DNA of 62,013 bases. Source: 66-474 sp040255405. Its GTDB lineage: Bacteria; Pseudomonadota; Gammaproteobacteria; Xanthomonadales; Rhodanobacteraceae. This document shows, piece after piece, positions 52,453 through 62,013 of this stretch; position 1 is the stretch's first letter, and each line of letters opens with the position of its first letter. The stretch is taken from assembly GCA_040255405.1 (NCBI GenBank), contig JBDZUX010000014.1, forward strand, positions 1-62,013, in the 5' to 3' direction. The position numbers and the translations under genes were made by a program. The notes beneath the pieces were generated by a model. It made no database searches. It saw only the letters and a list, made by a program, of their open reading frames with translations, and was not told the origin of the DNA.

Positions 52453-52652
52453 GCGGCGGGTCCAGTGAACGCGAAAGATGCAGCCGGTCAGGATGGCGAA
52501 CCAGGGCGCGACGGTCAATCCTCGGAACGACCCGGGGTTGCGGGATGGGGTACAAGAATCTTTCGCGGACGTTCAGCATCCAGACGGCCAATCGGGCGGA
52601 ACATCCGCGCGCCCGGGCCATCGTGGTCCGTGCATTCCAGGAGACCATTGCA

Positions 52653-52874
52653 ATGCGCAAGCTGATCCTCGCCGCCCTCGTCGCGGCCGCGTTCTCGATC
52701 CCGGCGTTTGCCGCCCAGACCACCCCGGCCAGCTCGGCTCCGGCCGCCGCTCCGGCTGCCAAGGCTGCCCCGGCCGCCAAGGCCGAGCATCATGCCGTGA
52801 AGCATCACGCCATGAAGCACCACCATCACGCCAAGAAGGCCATGTCCTCGGCGCCAGCGACGAGCAGCAAGTAA
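52653..52874 (+). CDS. Small His/Ala/Lys-rich exported protein
   Basis: A 73-residue protein with a signal peptide (about 1-20, PAFA-AQ) and a mature part of Ala/Pro/Lys repeats and His clusters (EHHAVKHHAMKHHHH). It resembles acid-shock Asr-type and His-rich metal-binding periplasmic peptides. AGGAG lies 8 bases upstream and a perfect terminator follows, which supports a real single-gene unit. Confidence 0.75.
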   Translation: MRKLILAALVAAAFSIPAFAAQTTPASSAPAAAPAAKAAPAAKAEHHAVKHHAMKHHHHAKKAMSSAPATSSK

Positions 52875-52907
52875 TCCAGAGCCCGCAAAGCTTTGGCTGC
52901 TGATTTG

Positions 52908-52935
52908 AACGCCCCGGCTCGTCCGGGGCGTTTTT
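52908..52935 (+). terminator. Rho-independent terminator of the His-rich gene
   Basis: AACGCCCCGG/CCGGGGCGTT stem, loop CTCGT, then T run. A 29-base stretch covering it (52900-52928) recurs identically at 59212-59240. Confidence 0.9.
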
Positions 52936-52939
52936 CGTG

Positions 52940-53243
52940 GGGGGCATGTATTGGCAGGCCTGCGGGTGACCACGGGCAGCGAACGGGTTACGCTTGCACG
53001 CATCAGCCGGATGGGAGGTCGGCCTGATTGGAGGTTGTCCGGCAGGGGCTGTGGGTTTTTCTCGGGACTGTCGCGCCCGGTGTCCAACGGTTTGCGCCGT
53101 TCCCAGCATCGCCGCATCGTTGCTGGAATCCCGGTCATCGGGGGAATGGTGCATTTGCTGGAAAACCCGGCAACCCAGACGGGTTCCCGGCGCCACTGGA
53201 AGACGCTTGAGCCACCCGTCCGTTTCGGGATCCAGGAAGCCGA
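52940..53243. other. 304-base region upstream of the two-component system
   Basis: No gene recognised. It must hold the promoter of the response regulator-kinase operon. No strong palindrome or riboswitch seen. Confidence 0.45.
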
Positions 53244-53915
53244 ATGACTGCACCCGATGTGATTTCGCTGCGCCGTGTCCTTGTCGTCGAGGACAACGCC
53301 CCGGGCCAGCGACGTCTCTGCGAGTTGCTCGGTGCCATCGTGGGCGAGGGGCTGGTCACCACCATCGCCGGCAGCGTGGCCGATGCGCGTTCCGCGGCGA
53401 ATGCAGGGGGGTTCGACATTGCGCTCGTGGATATTGGCCTGCCCGATGGCAATGGCGTCGACCTGATCGCATGGCTGCAGGCGTGGCATCCCGGCGTTGC
53501 GTGTCTGGTGATCACCGCTTTTGGCGATGGCGATACGGTGCTTGCCGCACTGCGCGCGGGCGCAATCGGCTATCTGCTCAAGGACCGGGATGACGCGGAA
53601 CTTTCGCTCGCACTGCAAAACATCCAGCGTGGCGGCGCGCCGATCGACCCGTTCGTCGCGCGCCGCATCTTGGCGGCGTTGCCGGGCGCTGCGCCCGTGG
53701 CGAAACCCGGGGTGGCGGGCGACGCATTGTCCGGGCGCGAATGCCAGATCCTGGACCTGGTCGCGCACGGCCACAATAACCGTCAGATCGCCGAACTGAC
53801 CGGCTTGTCGCGCTTCACCATCGAGGATTACACCAAGCGGATTTACCGCAAGCTCGCGGTGGGTTCGCGCGCGGCTGCGGTGTTCGAGGCGCAGGCGCGA
53901 GGGTTGCTGCGATGA
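53244..53915 (+). CDS. LuxR/NarL-family response regulator
   Basis: A 223-residue regulator. The receiver domain has D17 in VVEDN, phospho-acceptor D63 in LVDIGLPDGNG, and K112-type Lys in YLLKD. The GerE/LuxR helix-turn-helix lies at about 158-220 (LSGRECQILDLVAHGHNNRQIAE). The stop overlaps the kinase ATG (ATGA), a cognate pair. Neighbouring PEP-CTERM genes are candidate targets, by position only. Confidence 0.92.
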   Translation: MTAPDVISLRRVLVVEDNAPGQRRLCELLGAIVGEGLVTTIAGSVADARSAANAGGFDIALVDIGLPDGNGVDLIAWLQAWHPGVACLVITAFGDGDTVLAALRAGAIGYLLKDRDDAELSLALQNIQRGGAPIDPFVARRILAALPGAAPVAKPGVAGDALSGRECQILDLVAHGHNNRQIAELTGLSRFTIEDYTKRIYRKLAVGSRAAAVFEAQARGLLR

Positions 53916-55786
53916 CGCCGTTGCGACACGTGCCCCGTGCCGCGTGGCTGTTGCTGTTGTTGTCGATATGCGCGTGCGCCACCGCGCGTGCCGAAGTGCC
54001 CATCCTCACCCTGCGGAAGGCCGACGCTGCGCCATCGGACTGGGATTTCGCGAGACCACCCACGACGGGCTGGATTCCCGTCAGGCTGCCCGACGACTGG
54101 TCGCGTCGCTGGCCGCGTCACGACGGCGTCGTATGGTATCGACTGACATGGCAGCAGAAGCAGGCGAGCCAACCGGTCGGGCTTCTGCTCAACCAGGTCA
54201 CGCTCGCCGACGCGGTATACCTCAATGGCAGCCTGATCCACCGCGATCCCAACCTGGTCGAACCGCTTTCCCGCAGCTGGATCAAGCCGCAGTATTTCGT
54301 GGTCGATGCGCCGATTCTGCGGGCCGGCACCAACACCTTGCTGGTACGCGTGTCGGGGCTTGCCGATTACCAACCCGGCCTGGGTCTCGTCAGCGTCGGC
54401 GTGCCGGCTTCGGTCTACGGGCAGTACCACACGGGTTGGCTGATCCGCTACCAACTGCGCCTGTACAACCAGGCGTTTTTCCTGGCCATGGGTGTGGTGT
54501 TTCTGGTGTTGTGGCTGTTTCGCCGCCGCGACGCGCTGTATGGCTGGTTCGCTGCCAGCACCTTGCTGATCGGCGCTTGGGACTGGAACAACGTCGCGCC
54601 CAGCACGTGGCCGTTTGGCAGCACCGACGCATTCCAGTCGTGGAACATGGTGTTCTACGTGGCCGGTACCGTCGCGCTCGCGGTTTTCCTGCTGCGTTTT
54701 TGCGGCAAACGCTGGTTGCGCATCGAAGTCGCATTGTGGGCGTACACCGGCGCGGTTGCGCTGTGCGCCGCGTTCGCCCCGCATCTCTTGGGGGCGTGGC
54801 GGTTCCAACTCGCGCCCATCGACATCGCGCTGTACTTCGGGGTGCCGTTGGTGTTCATCGGCTACGCACTGCGCAAGCGGCAGCCCGACATGCTGATCCT
54901 GGCGCTGTGCCTGGCGCTTCCGCTGCTGGCGATCGTGCACGACGTGCTGCGGTTCTTCGAGGTGGTTCGCGATCGTGCCTACATCGCCTCGATCACTGCA
55001 CCGTTCACACTGATTGGCATGAGCGTGGTGCTGGCGCATCGCTTCGCCGCTGCGATGCGGCAAGTCGAGGATTTCAACTACCAGTTGCGCGTGCGGGTCG
55101 ACGGCGCCACCGCGCGGCTGTCGGAAACGCTCGGCCGCGAACATCGTTTGGCGCTGGCCAATGCACAAATCGGCGCGCGCCTCGATCTGGTGCGCGACCT
55201 GCACGACGGCTTTGGCGGCAGCCTGGTATCGGCCATCGCGGCGCTGGAACACGGCCCGGCCGGTGTGAACCCCGATGGGTACGCTGTCGAAACACTGAAG
55301 TCGTTGCGCGATGACTTGCACCTTGTCGTCAATACTACCACGGACGCTGTCAGCGGCGATCTCGTGGAACCGCTGGAATCCCTGCAACATCGATGGAGTG
55401 ATCGGCTGGACAATGCCGGCATCGCCACCGATTGGCGGCTGGCCGGCCTCGACCGCCTGCACCTGCCGCCCAGTAAAAGCCTGGATGTGTTGCGCTTCAT
55501 CCAGGAAGCCCTGACCAACGTTCTGAAACACAGCGGCGCGAGCGAGGTGCGCGTGGACGTGGGCTGCCAGAACGCAACGCTTCGCGTTGAAATCCGCGAC
55601 GACGGTTTCGGGTTCGATGCGTCGTCGAACTCCGCGGGCGCAGGCTTGGCCAGCCTCGCGTCGCGCGCACGCCGGTTGAACGCCGAGTTTGGCATCGATA
55701 CCGCGCCCGGCCGTGGCGTGTGTTTGCGCCTGAACGTGCCCGTGATGCCGGCTGGCGTGGGGCAGGCGACGCCTGCATCCGGGTGA
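53912..55786 (+). CDS. Membrane sensor histidine kinase (7TM-type)
   Basis: A 624-residue kinase. Signal peptide about 1-27, a periplasmic carbohydrate-binding-like 7TMR-DISM domain (about 30-180), seven membrane helices (about 180-385), then a HisKA_3 dimerisation domain with H431 in LHDGFGGSL and a HATPase (FIQEALTNVLKHSGA, DDGFGFD, GAGLASLASRA). This is the usual partner type for NarL regulators. It overlaps the regulator gene by four bases. Confidence 0.9.
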   Translation: MTPLRHVPRAAWLLLLLSICACATARAEVPILTLRKADAAPSDWDFARPPTTGWIPVRLPDDWSRRWPRHDGVVWYRLTWQQKQASQPVGLLLNQVTLADAVYLNGSLIHRDPNLVEPLSRSWIKPQYFVVDAPILRAGTNTLLVRVSGLADYQPGLGLVSVGVPASVYGQYHTGWLIRYQLRLYNQAFFLAMGVVFLVLWLFRRRDALYGWFAASTLLIGAWDWNNVAPSTWPFGSTDAFQSWNMVFYVAGTVALAVFLLRFCGKRWLRIEVALWAYTGAVALCAAFAPHLLGAWRFQLAPIDIALYFGVPLVFIGYALRKRQPDMLILALCLALPLLAIVHDVLRFFEVVRDRAYIASITAPFTLIGMSVVLAHRFAAAMRQVEDFNYQLRVRVDGATARLSETLGREHRLALANAQIGARLDLVRDLHDGFGGSLVSAIAALEHGPAGVNPDGYAVETLKSLRDDLHLVVNTTTDAVSGDLVEPLESLQHRWSDRLDNAGIATDWRLAGLDRLHLPPSKSLDVLRFIQEALTNVLKHSGASEVRVDVGCQNATLRVEIRDDGFGFDASSNSAGAGLASLASRARRLNAEFGIDTAPGRGVCLRLNVPVMPAGVGQATPASG

Positions 55787-55902
55787 CCCGCCACCAGGCA
55801 GGGTGATGGGAGCGCGCCACGCGCGATGGAGCCGCTCGAGCTGCCTGGGTGTCGCGCCCGCGGCCCGCTCCCGAGCGCAGCGGAAAAAATTTTCTATCGG
55901 AC

Positions 55903-55916
55903 CCCCGAACTCGGGG
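55903..55916. promoter_or_regulatory. Palindrome upstream of the first PEP-CTERM gene
   Basis: CCCCGA-AC-TCGGGG is a perfect 6-base inverted repeat with a 2-base centre, 132 bases upstream of the ATG and directly after an AT-rich stretch (GGAAAAAATTTTC). It may be an operator; the nearby response regulator is a candidate binder. Not found upstream of the second PEP-CTERM gene. Confidence 0.4.
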
Positions 55917-56047
55917 ATGTGTTTCCACGCACCGATGGCTAGCCTCACGCGCACGAATCCGTGATTCGCATCACATCGTATCGCCTGCGTGATTTCGGTC
56001 GTCACGCATCCGGTCCGCTTCTCGTCCGTGCACAACAGGAGGTCGTC

Positions 56048-56839
56048 ATGAACCGCTCGCAACTCGTGTCTCGCTCGGCGGCGGCAATCGGTATTGCCGT
56101 CTCTCTCGCCGTGGCGCCCGGCTTCGCCCGCGCCAGCTCCTTGAACTTCAGCCCGACCATTTTTTTCAACCAGTCCGGCGCGCCATACCTCGCAGCGACC
56201 GACCCGATAACGGGTCGCGCCTGGGTGTCTCCGAACGTCGCCAGCGGGAAAATTTACGGCAACATCCAGACGCTCTGTCCGGGTGGCACATGTACCGGAT
56301 CACTCACCGGCCTCACCTGGGCCAGCAACGCGGCTGTCAGCCAGTTCTGGGGAGACATCGGTATTCCACTGAATGGTTTCGGATCGTATTCGGCCATTGG
56401 CAACTGGAACCCATTCGATCCATCCGGACCGAGTCCGTCGTTGCTCCCATTGATCGGCATGATGGGTCCGACTCACACGACCAGCAATATTTTTGGTACG
56501 ACCTATTTTCTCGGCGGGGTCACCAACGATTCACTCACGCTCGGGCTGCCCAACACGTCGTACATGTTCTATTTCCAGTCTTCGGTCAGCTCGGCGTATG
56601 ACAACGAATCCGCCTTCACCTATGGCACCGGGAACGGCTACGCGGAGCTGCCCGCCTCGACCGGAGGCTGGTTCTATTACACGCCGGAACAGGGCGGAAC
56701 CACGGCGGTACCGGAGCCCGGATCGCTGGGTATGCTGGGGTTGGGCATGGGGCTGCTGGGTCTCGGGTTCGCGCGGGAAAGGCGGCGGCGTAGAACGCAC
56801 GCGCCGGAAGCGACAGGGATGAGCGCGAGCTTGGCGTAG
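56048..56839 (+). CDS. PEP-CTERM exported protein 1
   Basis: A 263-residue protein with a signal peptide (about 1-29, cut near ARA-SS) and a C-terminal PEP-CTERM sorting signal: VPEP at 221-224, a Gly/Leu-rich helix and the basic cluster RERRRRR. Such proteins are exported and cut by an exosortase/EpsH-type enzyme. AGGAGG precedes the ATG. The mature part is low in charge and rich in Ser/Thr/Gly/Phe. The function is unknown, and no exosortase gene is in the window. Confidence 0.85.
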   Translation: MNRSQLVSRSAAAIGIAVSLAVAPGFARASSLNFSPTIFFNQSGAPYLAATDPITGRAWVSPNVASGKIYGNIQTLCPGGTCTGSLTGLTWASNAAVSQFWGDIGIPLNGFGSYSAIGNWNPFDPSGPSPSLLPLIGMMGPTHTTSNIFGTTYFLGGVTNDSLTLGLPNTSYMFYFQSSVSSAYDNESAFTYGTGNGYAELPASTGGWFYYTPEQGGTTAVPEPGSLGMLGLGMGLLGLGFARERRRRRTHAPEATGMSASLA

Positions 56840-57067
56840 GCAACACGGGCGAAACAAAGGTTGCCTTGGTCAATCCGGGAAGGGGATTCGGAAAGGTGTG
56901 AGAGGCCCGATCCTTTTCCTGATGTCGCGTCGTTCGCGCTCGGCTGAACGCCTGCAGTTGCGGCCCGGATTGCCACGCATTCCACGCCACCCAATAAACC
57001 GATCGCCGGATTGCCCGATGCCCATCAGGGGCAACGAGCCAGGCATTGTCTGCAGAGGAGACAAGTC

Positions 57068-58552
57068 ATGAATACCAAGAAAGCAATATCTCATGCGCCG
57101 TGGCGTTGGCCTGCAACCCGCACCGTGCCCATGGTGTTCTGTCTGTTGGGTGCGGCAGTTGCGGCGGGCCCTGCGTTCGCCACCAGCATTTACGATGCGG
57201 GTCCGTTGAACTTCGCGACGCAAAATCAAAGTATGTGGGGGGCGGATAACGCTTTCGTCGAAAGTGGGTCGAAATTCATTGGAACACCGTTCGGCGGGGG
57301 AAAAACCTTCGGCGGGTTTGTCCTCGGCACGGGGGCGGAGGTGGGGTACTTGGCCAATGGCCGGATTGGGCTCAATTTTGGCTACACGGTCGATAGTGGC
57401 TCCGTCAATGCAAACGTCGGCTTCGGGGCGACAGCGGAGGTGCCACACGCGGTGCAGCAGCATCAGTTCTTCAACCTGGCCACGGACAGCACCCTCGACA
57501 ACGGAATCATCAGTACCCAGTCCCCCGACGCTACGGCCAACATGAGCCTCGTTGCCGATTTTTCCGGGCTGCTTTTCGCAAAGGGGTGCTTCCTTGGCGC
57601 CTGTTCCAGCAGCTCCACGCCGCTGCCGTCGATCAACATCAATCAGGAGCTTCTGGCGCTGACCCCGAACGAGCTGGAGGTCTTGCCGGGTGTGATTCCG
57701 AATGGCGCGGACGACGGTTCTGTCGCGCATGTGCCGCTGGGCGGCGAAGAGGTTCCGATCCAGTGGGAGGGAAGCGAAATCGGAACGGTATCCACCAACG
57801 TCCCCGACGTCGTGACCACGGGAGGCGTGAACGGCAACAAGATTTCATCGAGCGGCAGTGACCCGCTTTTGACCGCGACGATCGACGTGCCGGATTTGTC
57901 GTCCCTCGCAGGCATCCCCACCAATCTCGACGTGGATCTGGGTCTGTTGCAGCTGGGGTTTGCGCCCATCGATCTCAACATTGGGCCGCAGTTGAGCCTT
58001 GGGCAGGATTTCGACCTTGATCCCACGCTGATGGTGGATCTGGCGTTCAGTCGCCCGGTAGACATTGCCGGCGAAGAGGGGCCGCAAAGCAGCTGGCAGG
58101 GCCCATGGGCGGACCTTCCCAGCCTCGCGCTGTTCGGGACGACGACTTTCAGCCCTACGTTCTGGCTCGACGCCCCGCTTACGAACAGTACGGACCTCGA
58201 CCTCGGCTTGATCGGAACGTATGACTTCCTGAAATTCGAGTTGAAGCTGGGGGACATCGATATAAGCGAAAGCCTCAGCCAGCTGCTGGGCCTGGACGAC
58301 AATCTTTTCTCGACGCCGACGCTGGATTTCCCGATTTGGGACAACACGTTCCAGCTCGGAGGATTCAGCCCGATCGACGCAGCACCGTTCACGATCTACA
58401 CCGGCTCCATGGCTGCCGTGCCGGAGCCGCCCAGCCTGCTTTTCTTCCTGCTGGGCTTGGGTGCACTGCCGATCCTGGTGTACTTCGGAAGGATTTGTGA
58501 CTCGCGCGATGCCGCTGGCAAATACCGAGCGGAAGGGGCGGCCCATGTGTAG
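57068..58552 (+). CDS. PEP-CTERM exported protein 2
   Basis: A 494-residue protein with a signal (about 18-40, AAGPAFA) and a C-terminal VPEP at 451-454, followed by a hydrophobic helix (LLFFLLGLGALPILVYFG). The basic end is weaker than usual (RICDSRDAAGKYR), so sorting may be atypical. The mature region has many Gly/Asn/Asp/Thr and repeated short hydrophobic strands. GAGGAG supports the ATG. Its stop overlaps the next gene by 8 bases, so they are coupled. Confidence 0.8.
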   Translation: MNTKKAISHAPWRWPATRTVPMVFCLLGAAVAAGPAFATSIYDAGPLNFATQNQSMWGADNAFVESGSKFIGTPFGGGKTFGGFVLGTGAEVGYLANGRIGLNFGYTVDSGSVNANVGFGATAEVPHAVQQHQFFNLATDSTLDNGIISTQSPDATANMSLVADFSGLLFAKGCFLGACSSSSTPLPSININQELLALTPNELEVLPGVIPNGADDGSVAHVPLGGEEVPIQWEGSEIGTVSTNVPDVVTTGGVNGNKISSSGSDPLLTATIDVPDLSSLAGIPTNLDVDLGLLQLGFAPIDLNIGPQLSLGQDFDLDPTLMVDLAFSRPVDIAGEEGPQSSWQGPWADLPSLALFGTTTFSPTFWLDAPLTNSTDLDLGLIGTYDFLKFELKLGDIDISESLSQLLGLDDNLFSTPTLDFPIWDNTFQLGGFSPIDAAPFTIYTGSMAAVPEPPSLLFFLLGLGALPILVYFGRICDSRDAAGKYRAEGAAHV

Positions 58553-59144
58553 GCTTCCGGGCGCGCTTGCCCTCTGCATCGTTGTGCTCGCACCGGTTCG
58601 CGTGGCGGCTGCGGCCGGCCAGAAGGGGCAATACGGCATTCGGGGCGCGGGCCTTGTCACCTGCCAGGTCTACAACCAGCAGCGCAAGGCGCGCTCCAGC
58701 GCCTACGACGTGATCGGCGGTTGGATGGACGGCTACATCACCGGAATGAATCAGTACGCGGGCGATACGTACGATGCTGCTCCTTTCGAAACCACGGAGC
58801 TGTACGCGGCTCTGGTCAGCGAGTACTGCGAGAAGCACCCCGAAACCCGGATATTCACCGTCCTCAACTCGCTTGTGAAGTACCACTGGAAGGACCGCCT
58901 GCGTGCGCCGTCGCCCAAAGTCGAGGTCGCCGCCGGCGGGCAGGAGGTGATGTTGTACGGAGGGGTGATAAGACAGGTCCAGCAACGCCTGTCGCAGCGG
59001 GGGTACTACCATGGCAAGCTCACCGATTCTTACGGGCCGTCGGTGCAGAAGGCGATGGCGGCATTCCAGCGTTCCATCCACTTCAGGCCGACGGGGTTTC
59101 CCGACGAGGCGTCGCTCTGGCAGTTGCTCAAGACGGGTCGATAA
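58545..59144 (+). CDS. Exported peptidoglycan-binding domain protein
   Basis: A 199-residue protein with a signal peptide (about 1-25), an N-terminal region with two cysteines (TCQVYNQQ, SEYCEKHP) that may pair, and a C-terminal PG_binding_1 domain (about 135-198; VQQRLSQRGYYHGKLTDSYG and AMAAFQRS). The ATG at 58545 has GGAAGG upstream and overlaps the stop of PEP-CTERM protein 2, so the two are made together. It could tether an assembly to the wall. An upstream in-frame ATG at 58509 is possible. Confidence 0.78.
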   Translation: MCRLPGALALCIVVLAPVRVAAAAGQKGQYGIRGAGLVTCQVYNQQRKARSSAYDVIGGWMDGYITGMNQYAGDTYDAAPFETTELYAALVSEYCEKHPETRIFTVLNSLVKYHWKDRLRAPSPKVEVAAGGQEVMLYGGVIRQVQQRLSQRGYYHGKLTDSYGPSVQKAMAAFQRSIHFRPTGFPDEASLWQLLKTGR

Positions 59145-59219
59145 GCTGCTCCGGGGCTTTGGGTCAGCCTCGCTGCAATGCCGGACGGCAGCCGGCAGGC
59201 AAGAGAATCCCCTGATTTG

Positions 59220-59248
59220 AACGCCCCGGCTCGTCCGGGGGCGTTTTT
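59220..59248 (+). terminator. Rho-independent terminator of the PEP-CTERM operon
   Basis: ACGCCCCGG/CCGGGGGCGT-type stem with loop CTCGT and a T run. It shares 29 identical bases (59212-59240) with the terminator at 52900-52928, except for one extra G just after. Confidence 0.88.
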
Positions 59249-59308
59249 GTGGCTGGAGTCGGTGCGTGGCGGGTCCAGTCGGAGCGCAGCCGATGGCCGG
59301 GACTTCCC

Positions 59309-59338
59309 TTGTTGCCAACCATCTGTTGCCGTTACACT
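59309..59338 (+). promoter_or_regulatory. Candidate rpsO promoter
   Basis: TTGTTG (59309-59314) and TACACT (59333-59338) are separated by 18 bases, a plausible sigma-70 promoter. Transcription from about 59345 would give a leader of roughly 130 bases. Confidence 0.5.
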
Positions 59339-59350
59339 ATTCGGCTCACC

Positions 59351-59425
59351 GACCCGCAAGCTTCGGGTCTCAATCATCCCGGCGGCGGCTTGTGCAACGG
59401 CATCTCTTGTGTCGTTGCACAAGCC
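59351..59425 (+). promoter_or_regulatory. Structured 5' leader of rpsO
   Basis: Two hairpins in a row: GACCCG/CGGGTC with a 7-base loop (59351-59369), then a perfect 13-base stem GGCTTGTGCAACG/CGTTGCACAAGCC with a 13-base loop (59387-59425). rpsO leaders in other bacteria bind S15 for autoregulation; whether this one does is inference. Confidence 0.6.
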
Positions 59426-59477
59426 ACGTGCCGGAGTTCAGCTCCATTCCACACGTCCATTGATCGAGAAGGCTCCC

Positions 59478-59747
59478 ATGCCGCTTTCCAACGAACAAAC
59501 CAGCAAGATCATCGAAGCGTATCGCCGCGCGCCGACCGACACCGGTTCGCCGGAGGTGCAGATCGCGCTGCTGTCCGCGCGCATCCAGCAGTTGTCCGAC
59601 CATTTCGAGTCGCACAAGAAAGACCATCACTCGCGTCGTGGCCTTTTGAAGATGGTGAACCATCGCCGCCGCCTGCTCGGCTACCTCAAGGGCAAGGACG
59701 CCGAGCGCTATCAGGCGCTGATCGGCCGTCTCGGCCTGCGTCGCTGA
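59478..59747 (+). CDS. rpsO: 30S ribosomal protein S15
   Basis: An 89-residue primary 16S rRNA-binding protein. TGSPEVQIALLSARIQQLSDHFESHKKDHHSRRGLL and the final RYQALIGRLGLRR are the standard S15 sequence. GAAGG precedes the ATG. It is followed 106 bases on by pnp, the conserved pair. A structured leader lies upstream. Confidence 0.98.
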   Translation: MPLSNEQTSKIIEAYRRAPTDTGSPEVQIALLSARIQQLSDHFESHKKDHHSRRGLLKMVNHRRRLLGYLKGKDAERYQALIGRLGLRR

Positions 59748-59853
59748 GCGACACGCCCCCTTCGAACCTGCACGCCGGCAGCCGTCGTATCCGAACGCTC
59801 GCCGGCCTTCGGCGTTTGCCCAACGCGAACGCACAAACCAAAGGACAACTCCC

Positions 59854-61959
<2,106 letters not shown>

Positions 61960-61984
61960 GGCTGTAGCTGGAACGACGTTCAAG

Positions 61985-62012
61985 AAAAACGGGCCGGATG
62001 GCCCGTTTTTTT
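61985..62012 (+). terminator. Rho-independent terminator of rpsO-pnp
   Basis: CGGGCC/GGCCCG stem with loop GGAT, preceded by five A and followed by seven T, so it may work in both directions. Confidence 0.92.
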
Positions 62013-62013
62013 A

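Overview
This is a GC-rich chromosomal segment of a gammaproteobacterium, most likely of the order Xanthomonadales (Lysobacterales), perhaps Rhodanobacteraceae. That placement is inferred from gene order (lepA-lepB-DUF4845-rnc-era-recO; nagZ-hpt-mtnP; uvrC-pgsA-tRNA Gly/Cys/Leu), from the small intergenic palindromes, and from families such as DUF6491. No search was run. Two 100-N assembly gaps (13312-13411 and 27825-27924) both touch repeats.

Layout. 1-7.8 kb: the end of an alkyltransferase-like gene, tRNA-Phe, a minus-strand pair (two-haem cytochrome and exported partner), queD, a run of small metabolic genes (AhpD-like, GST, cysteine-synthase-like), a membrane fatty-acid hydroxylase and a DUF6491 protein. 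7.8-12.7 kb: ftsY, an AsmA-like gene and mutY on the minus strand, divergent from rsmD and coaD. 12.7-19.6 kb: a lipoprotein, then lepA, lepB, DUF4845, rnc, era and recO. 19.6-23.1 kb: an orphan receiver-Hpt protein divergent from a YdbH-like protein and a lipoprotein with a YdbL-like domain. 23.2-27.5 kb: rlmD, nagZ, hpt, mtnP and a cold-shock gene. 27.5-37.9 kb: a tandem-repeat array, an ABC exporter, a large c-di-GMP phosphodiesterase sensor, an aldehyde dehydrogenase, xseA and a phospholipase-D protein. 38-45.5 kb: an unassigned 551-residue protein, a small zinc-ribbon protein coupled to kdsB, a low-molecular-weight phosphatase, a thioredoxin/NHL protein, uvrC and pgsA. 45.5-48.2 kb: tRNA-Gly, tRNA-Cys, a secreted sedolisin protease and tRNA-Leu. 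48.2-52.5 kb: haaO, an isochorismatase-like hydrolase, a GlxA-type regulator and parE. 52.6-59.2 kb: a His-rich exported peptide, a two-component system, two PEP-CTERM proteins and a peptidoglycan-binding protein. 59.3-62 kb: rpsO and pnp.

Most genes are core housekeeping functions (translation, RNA processing, envelope biogenesis, DNA repair). The accessory interest lies in five places: the protease sitting inside an otherwise conserved tRNA cluster; the PEP-CTERM group next to a two-component system; the one-polypeptide lipoprotein/YdbL arrangement beside YdbH; several families of dispersed intergenic inverted repeats; and a 108-bp tandem array plus a 51-bp in-frame duplication downstream of the cold-shock gene. 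I found no CRISPR array, insertion sequence, prophage or clearly new defence system.
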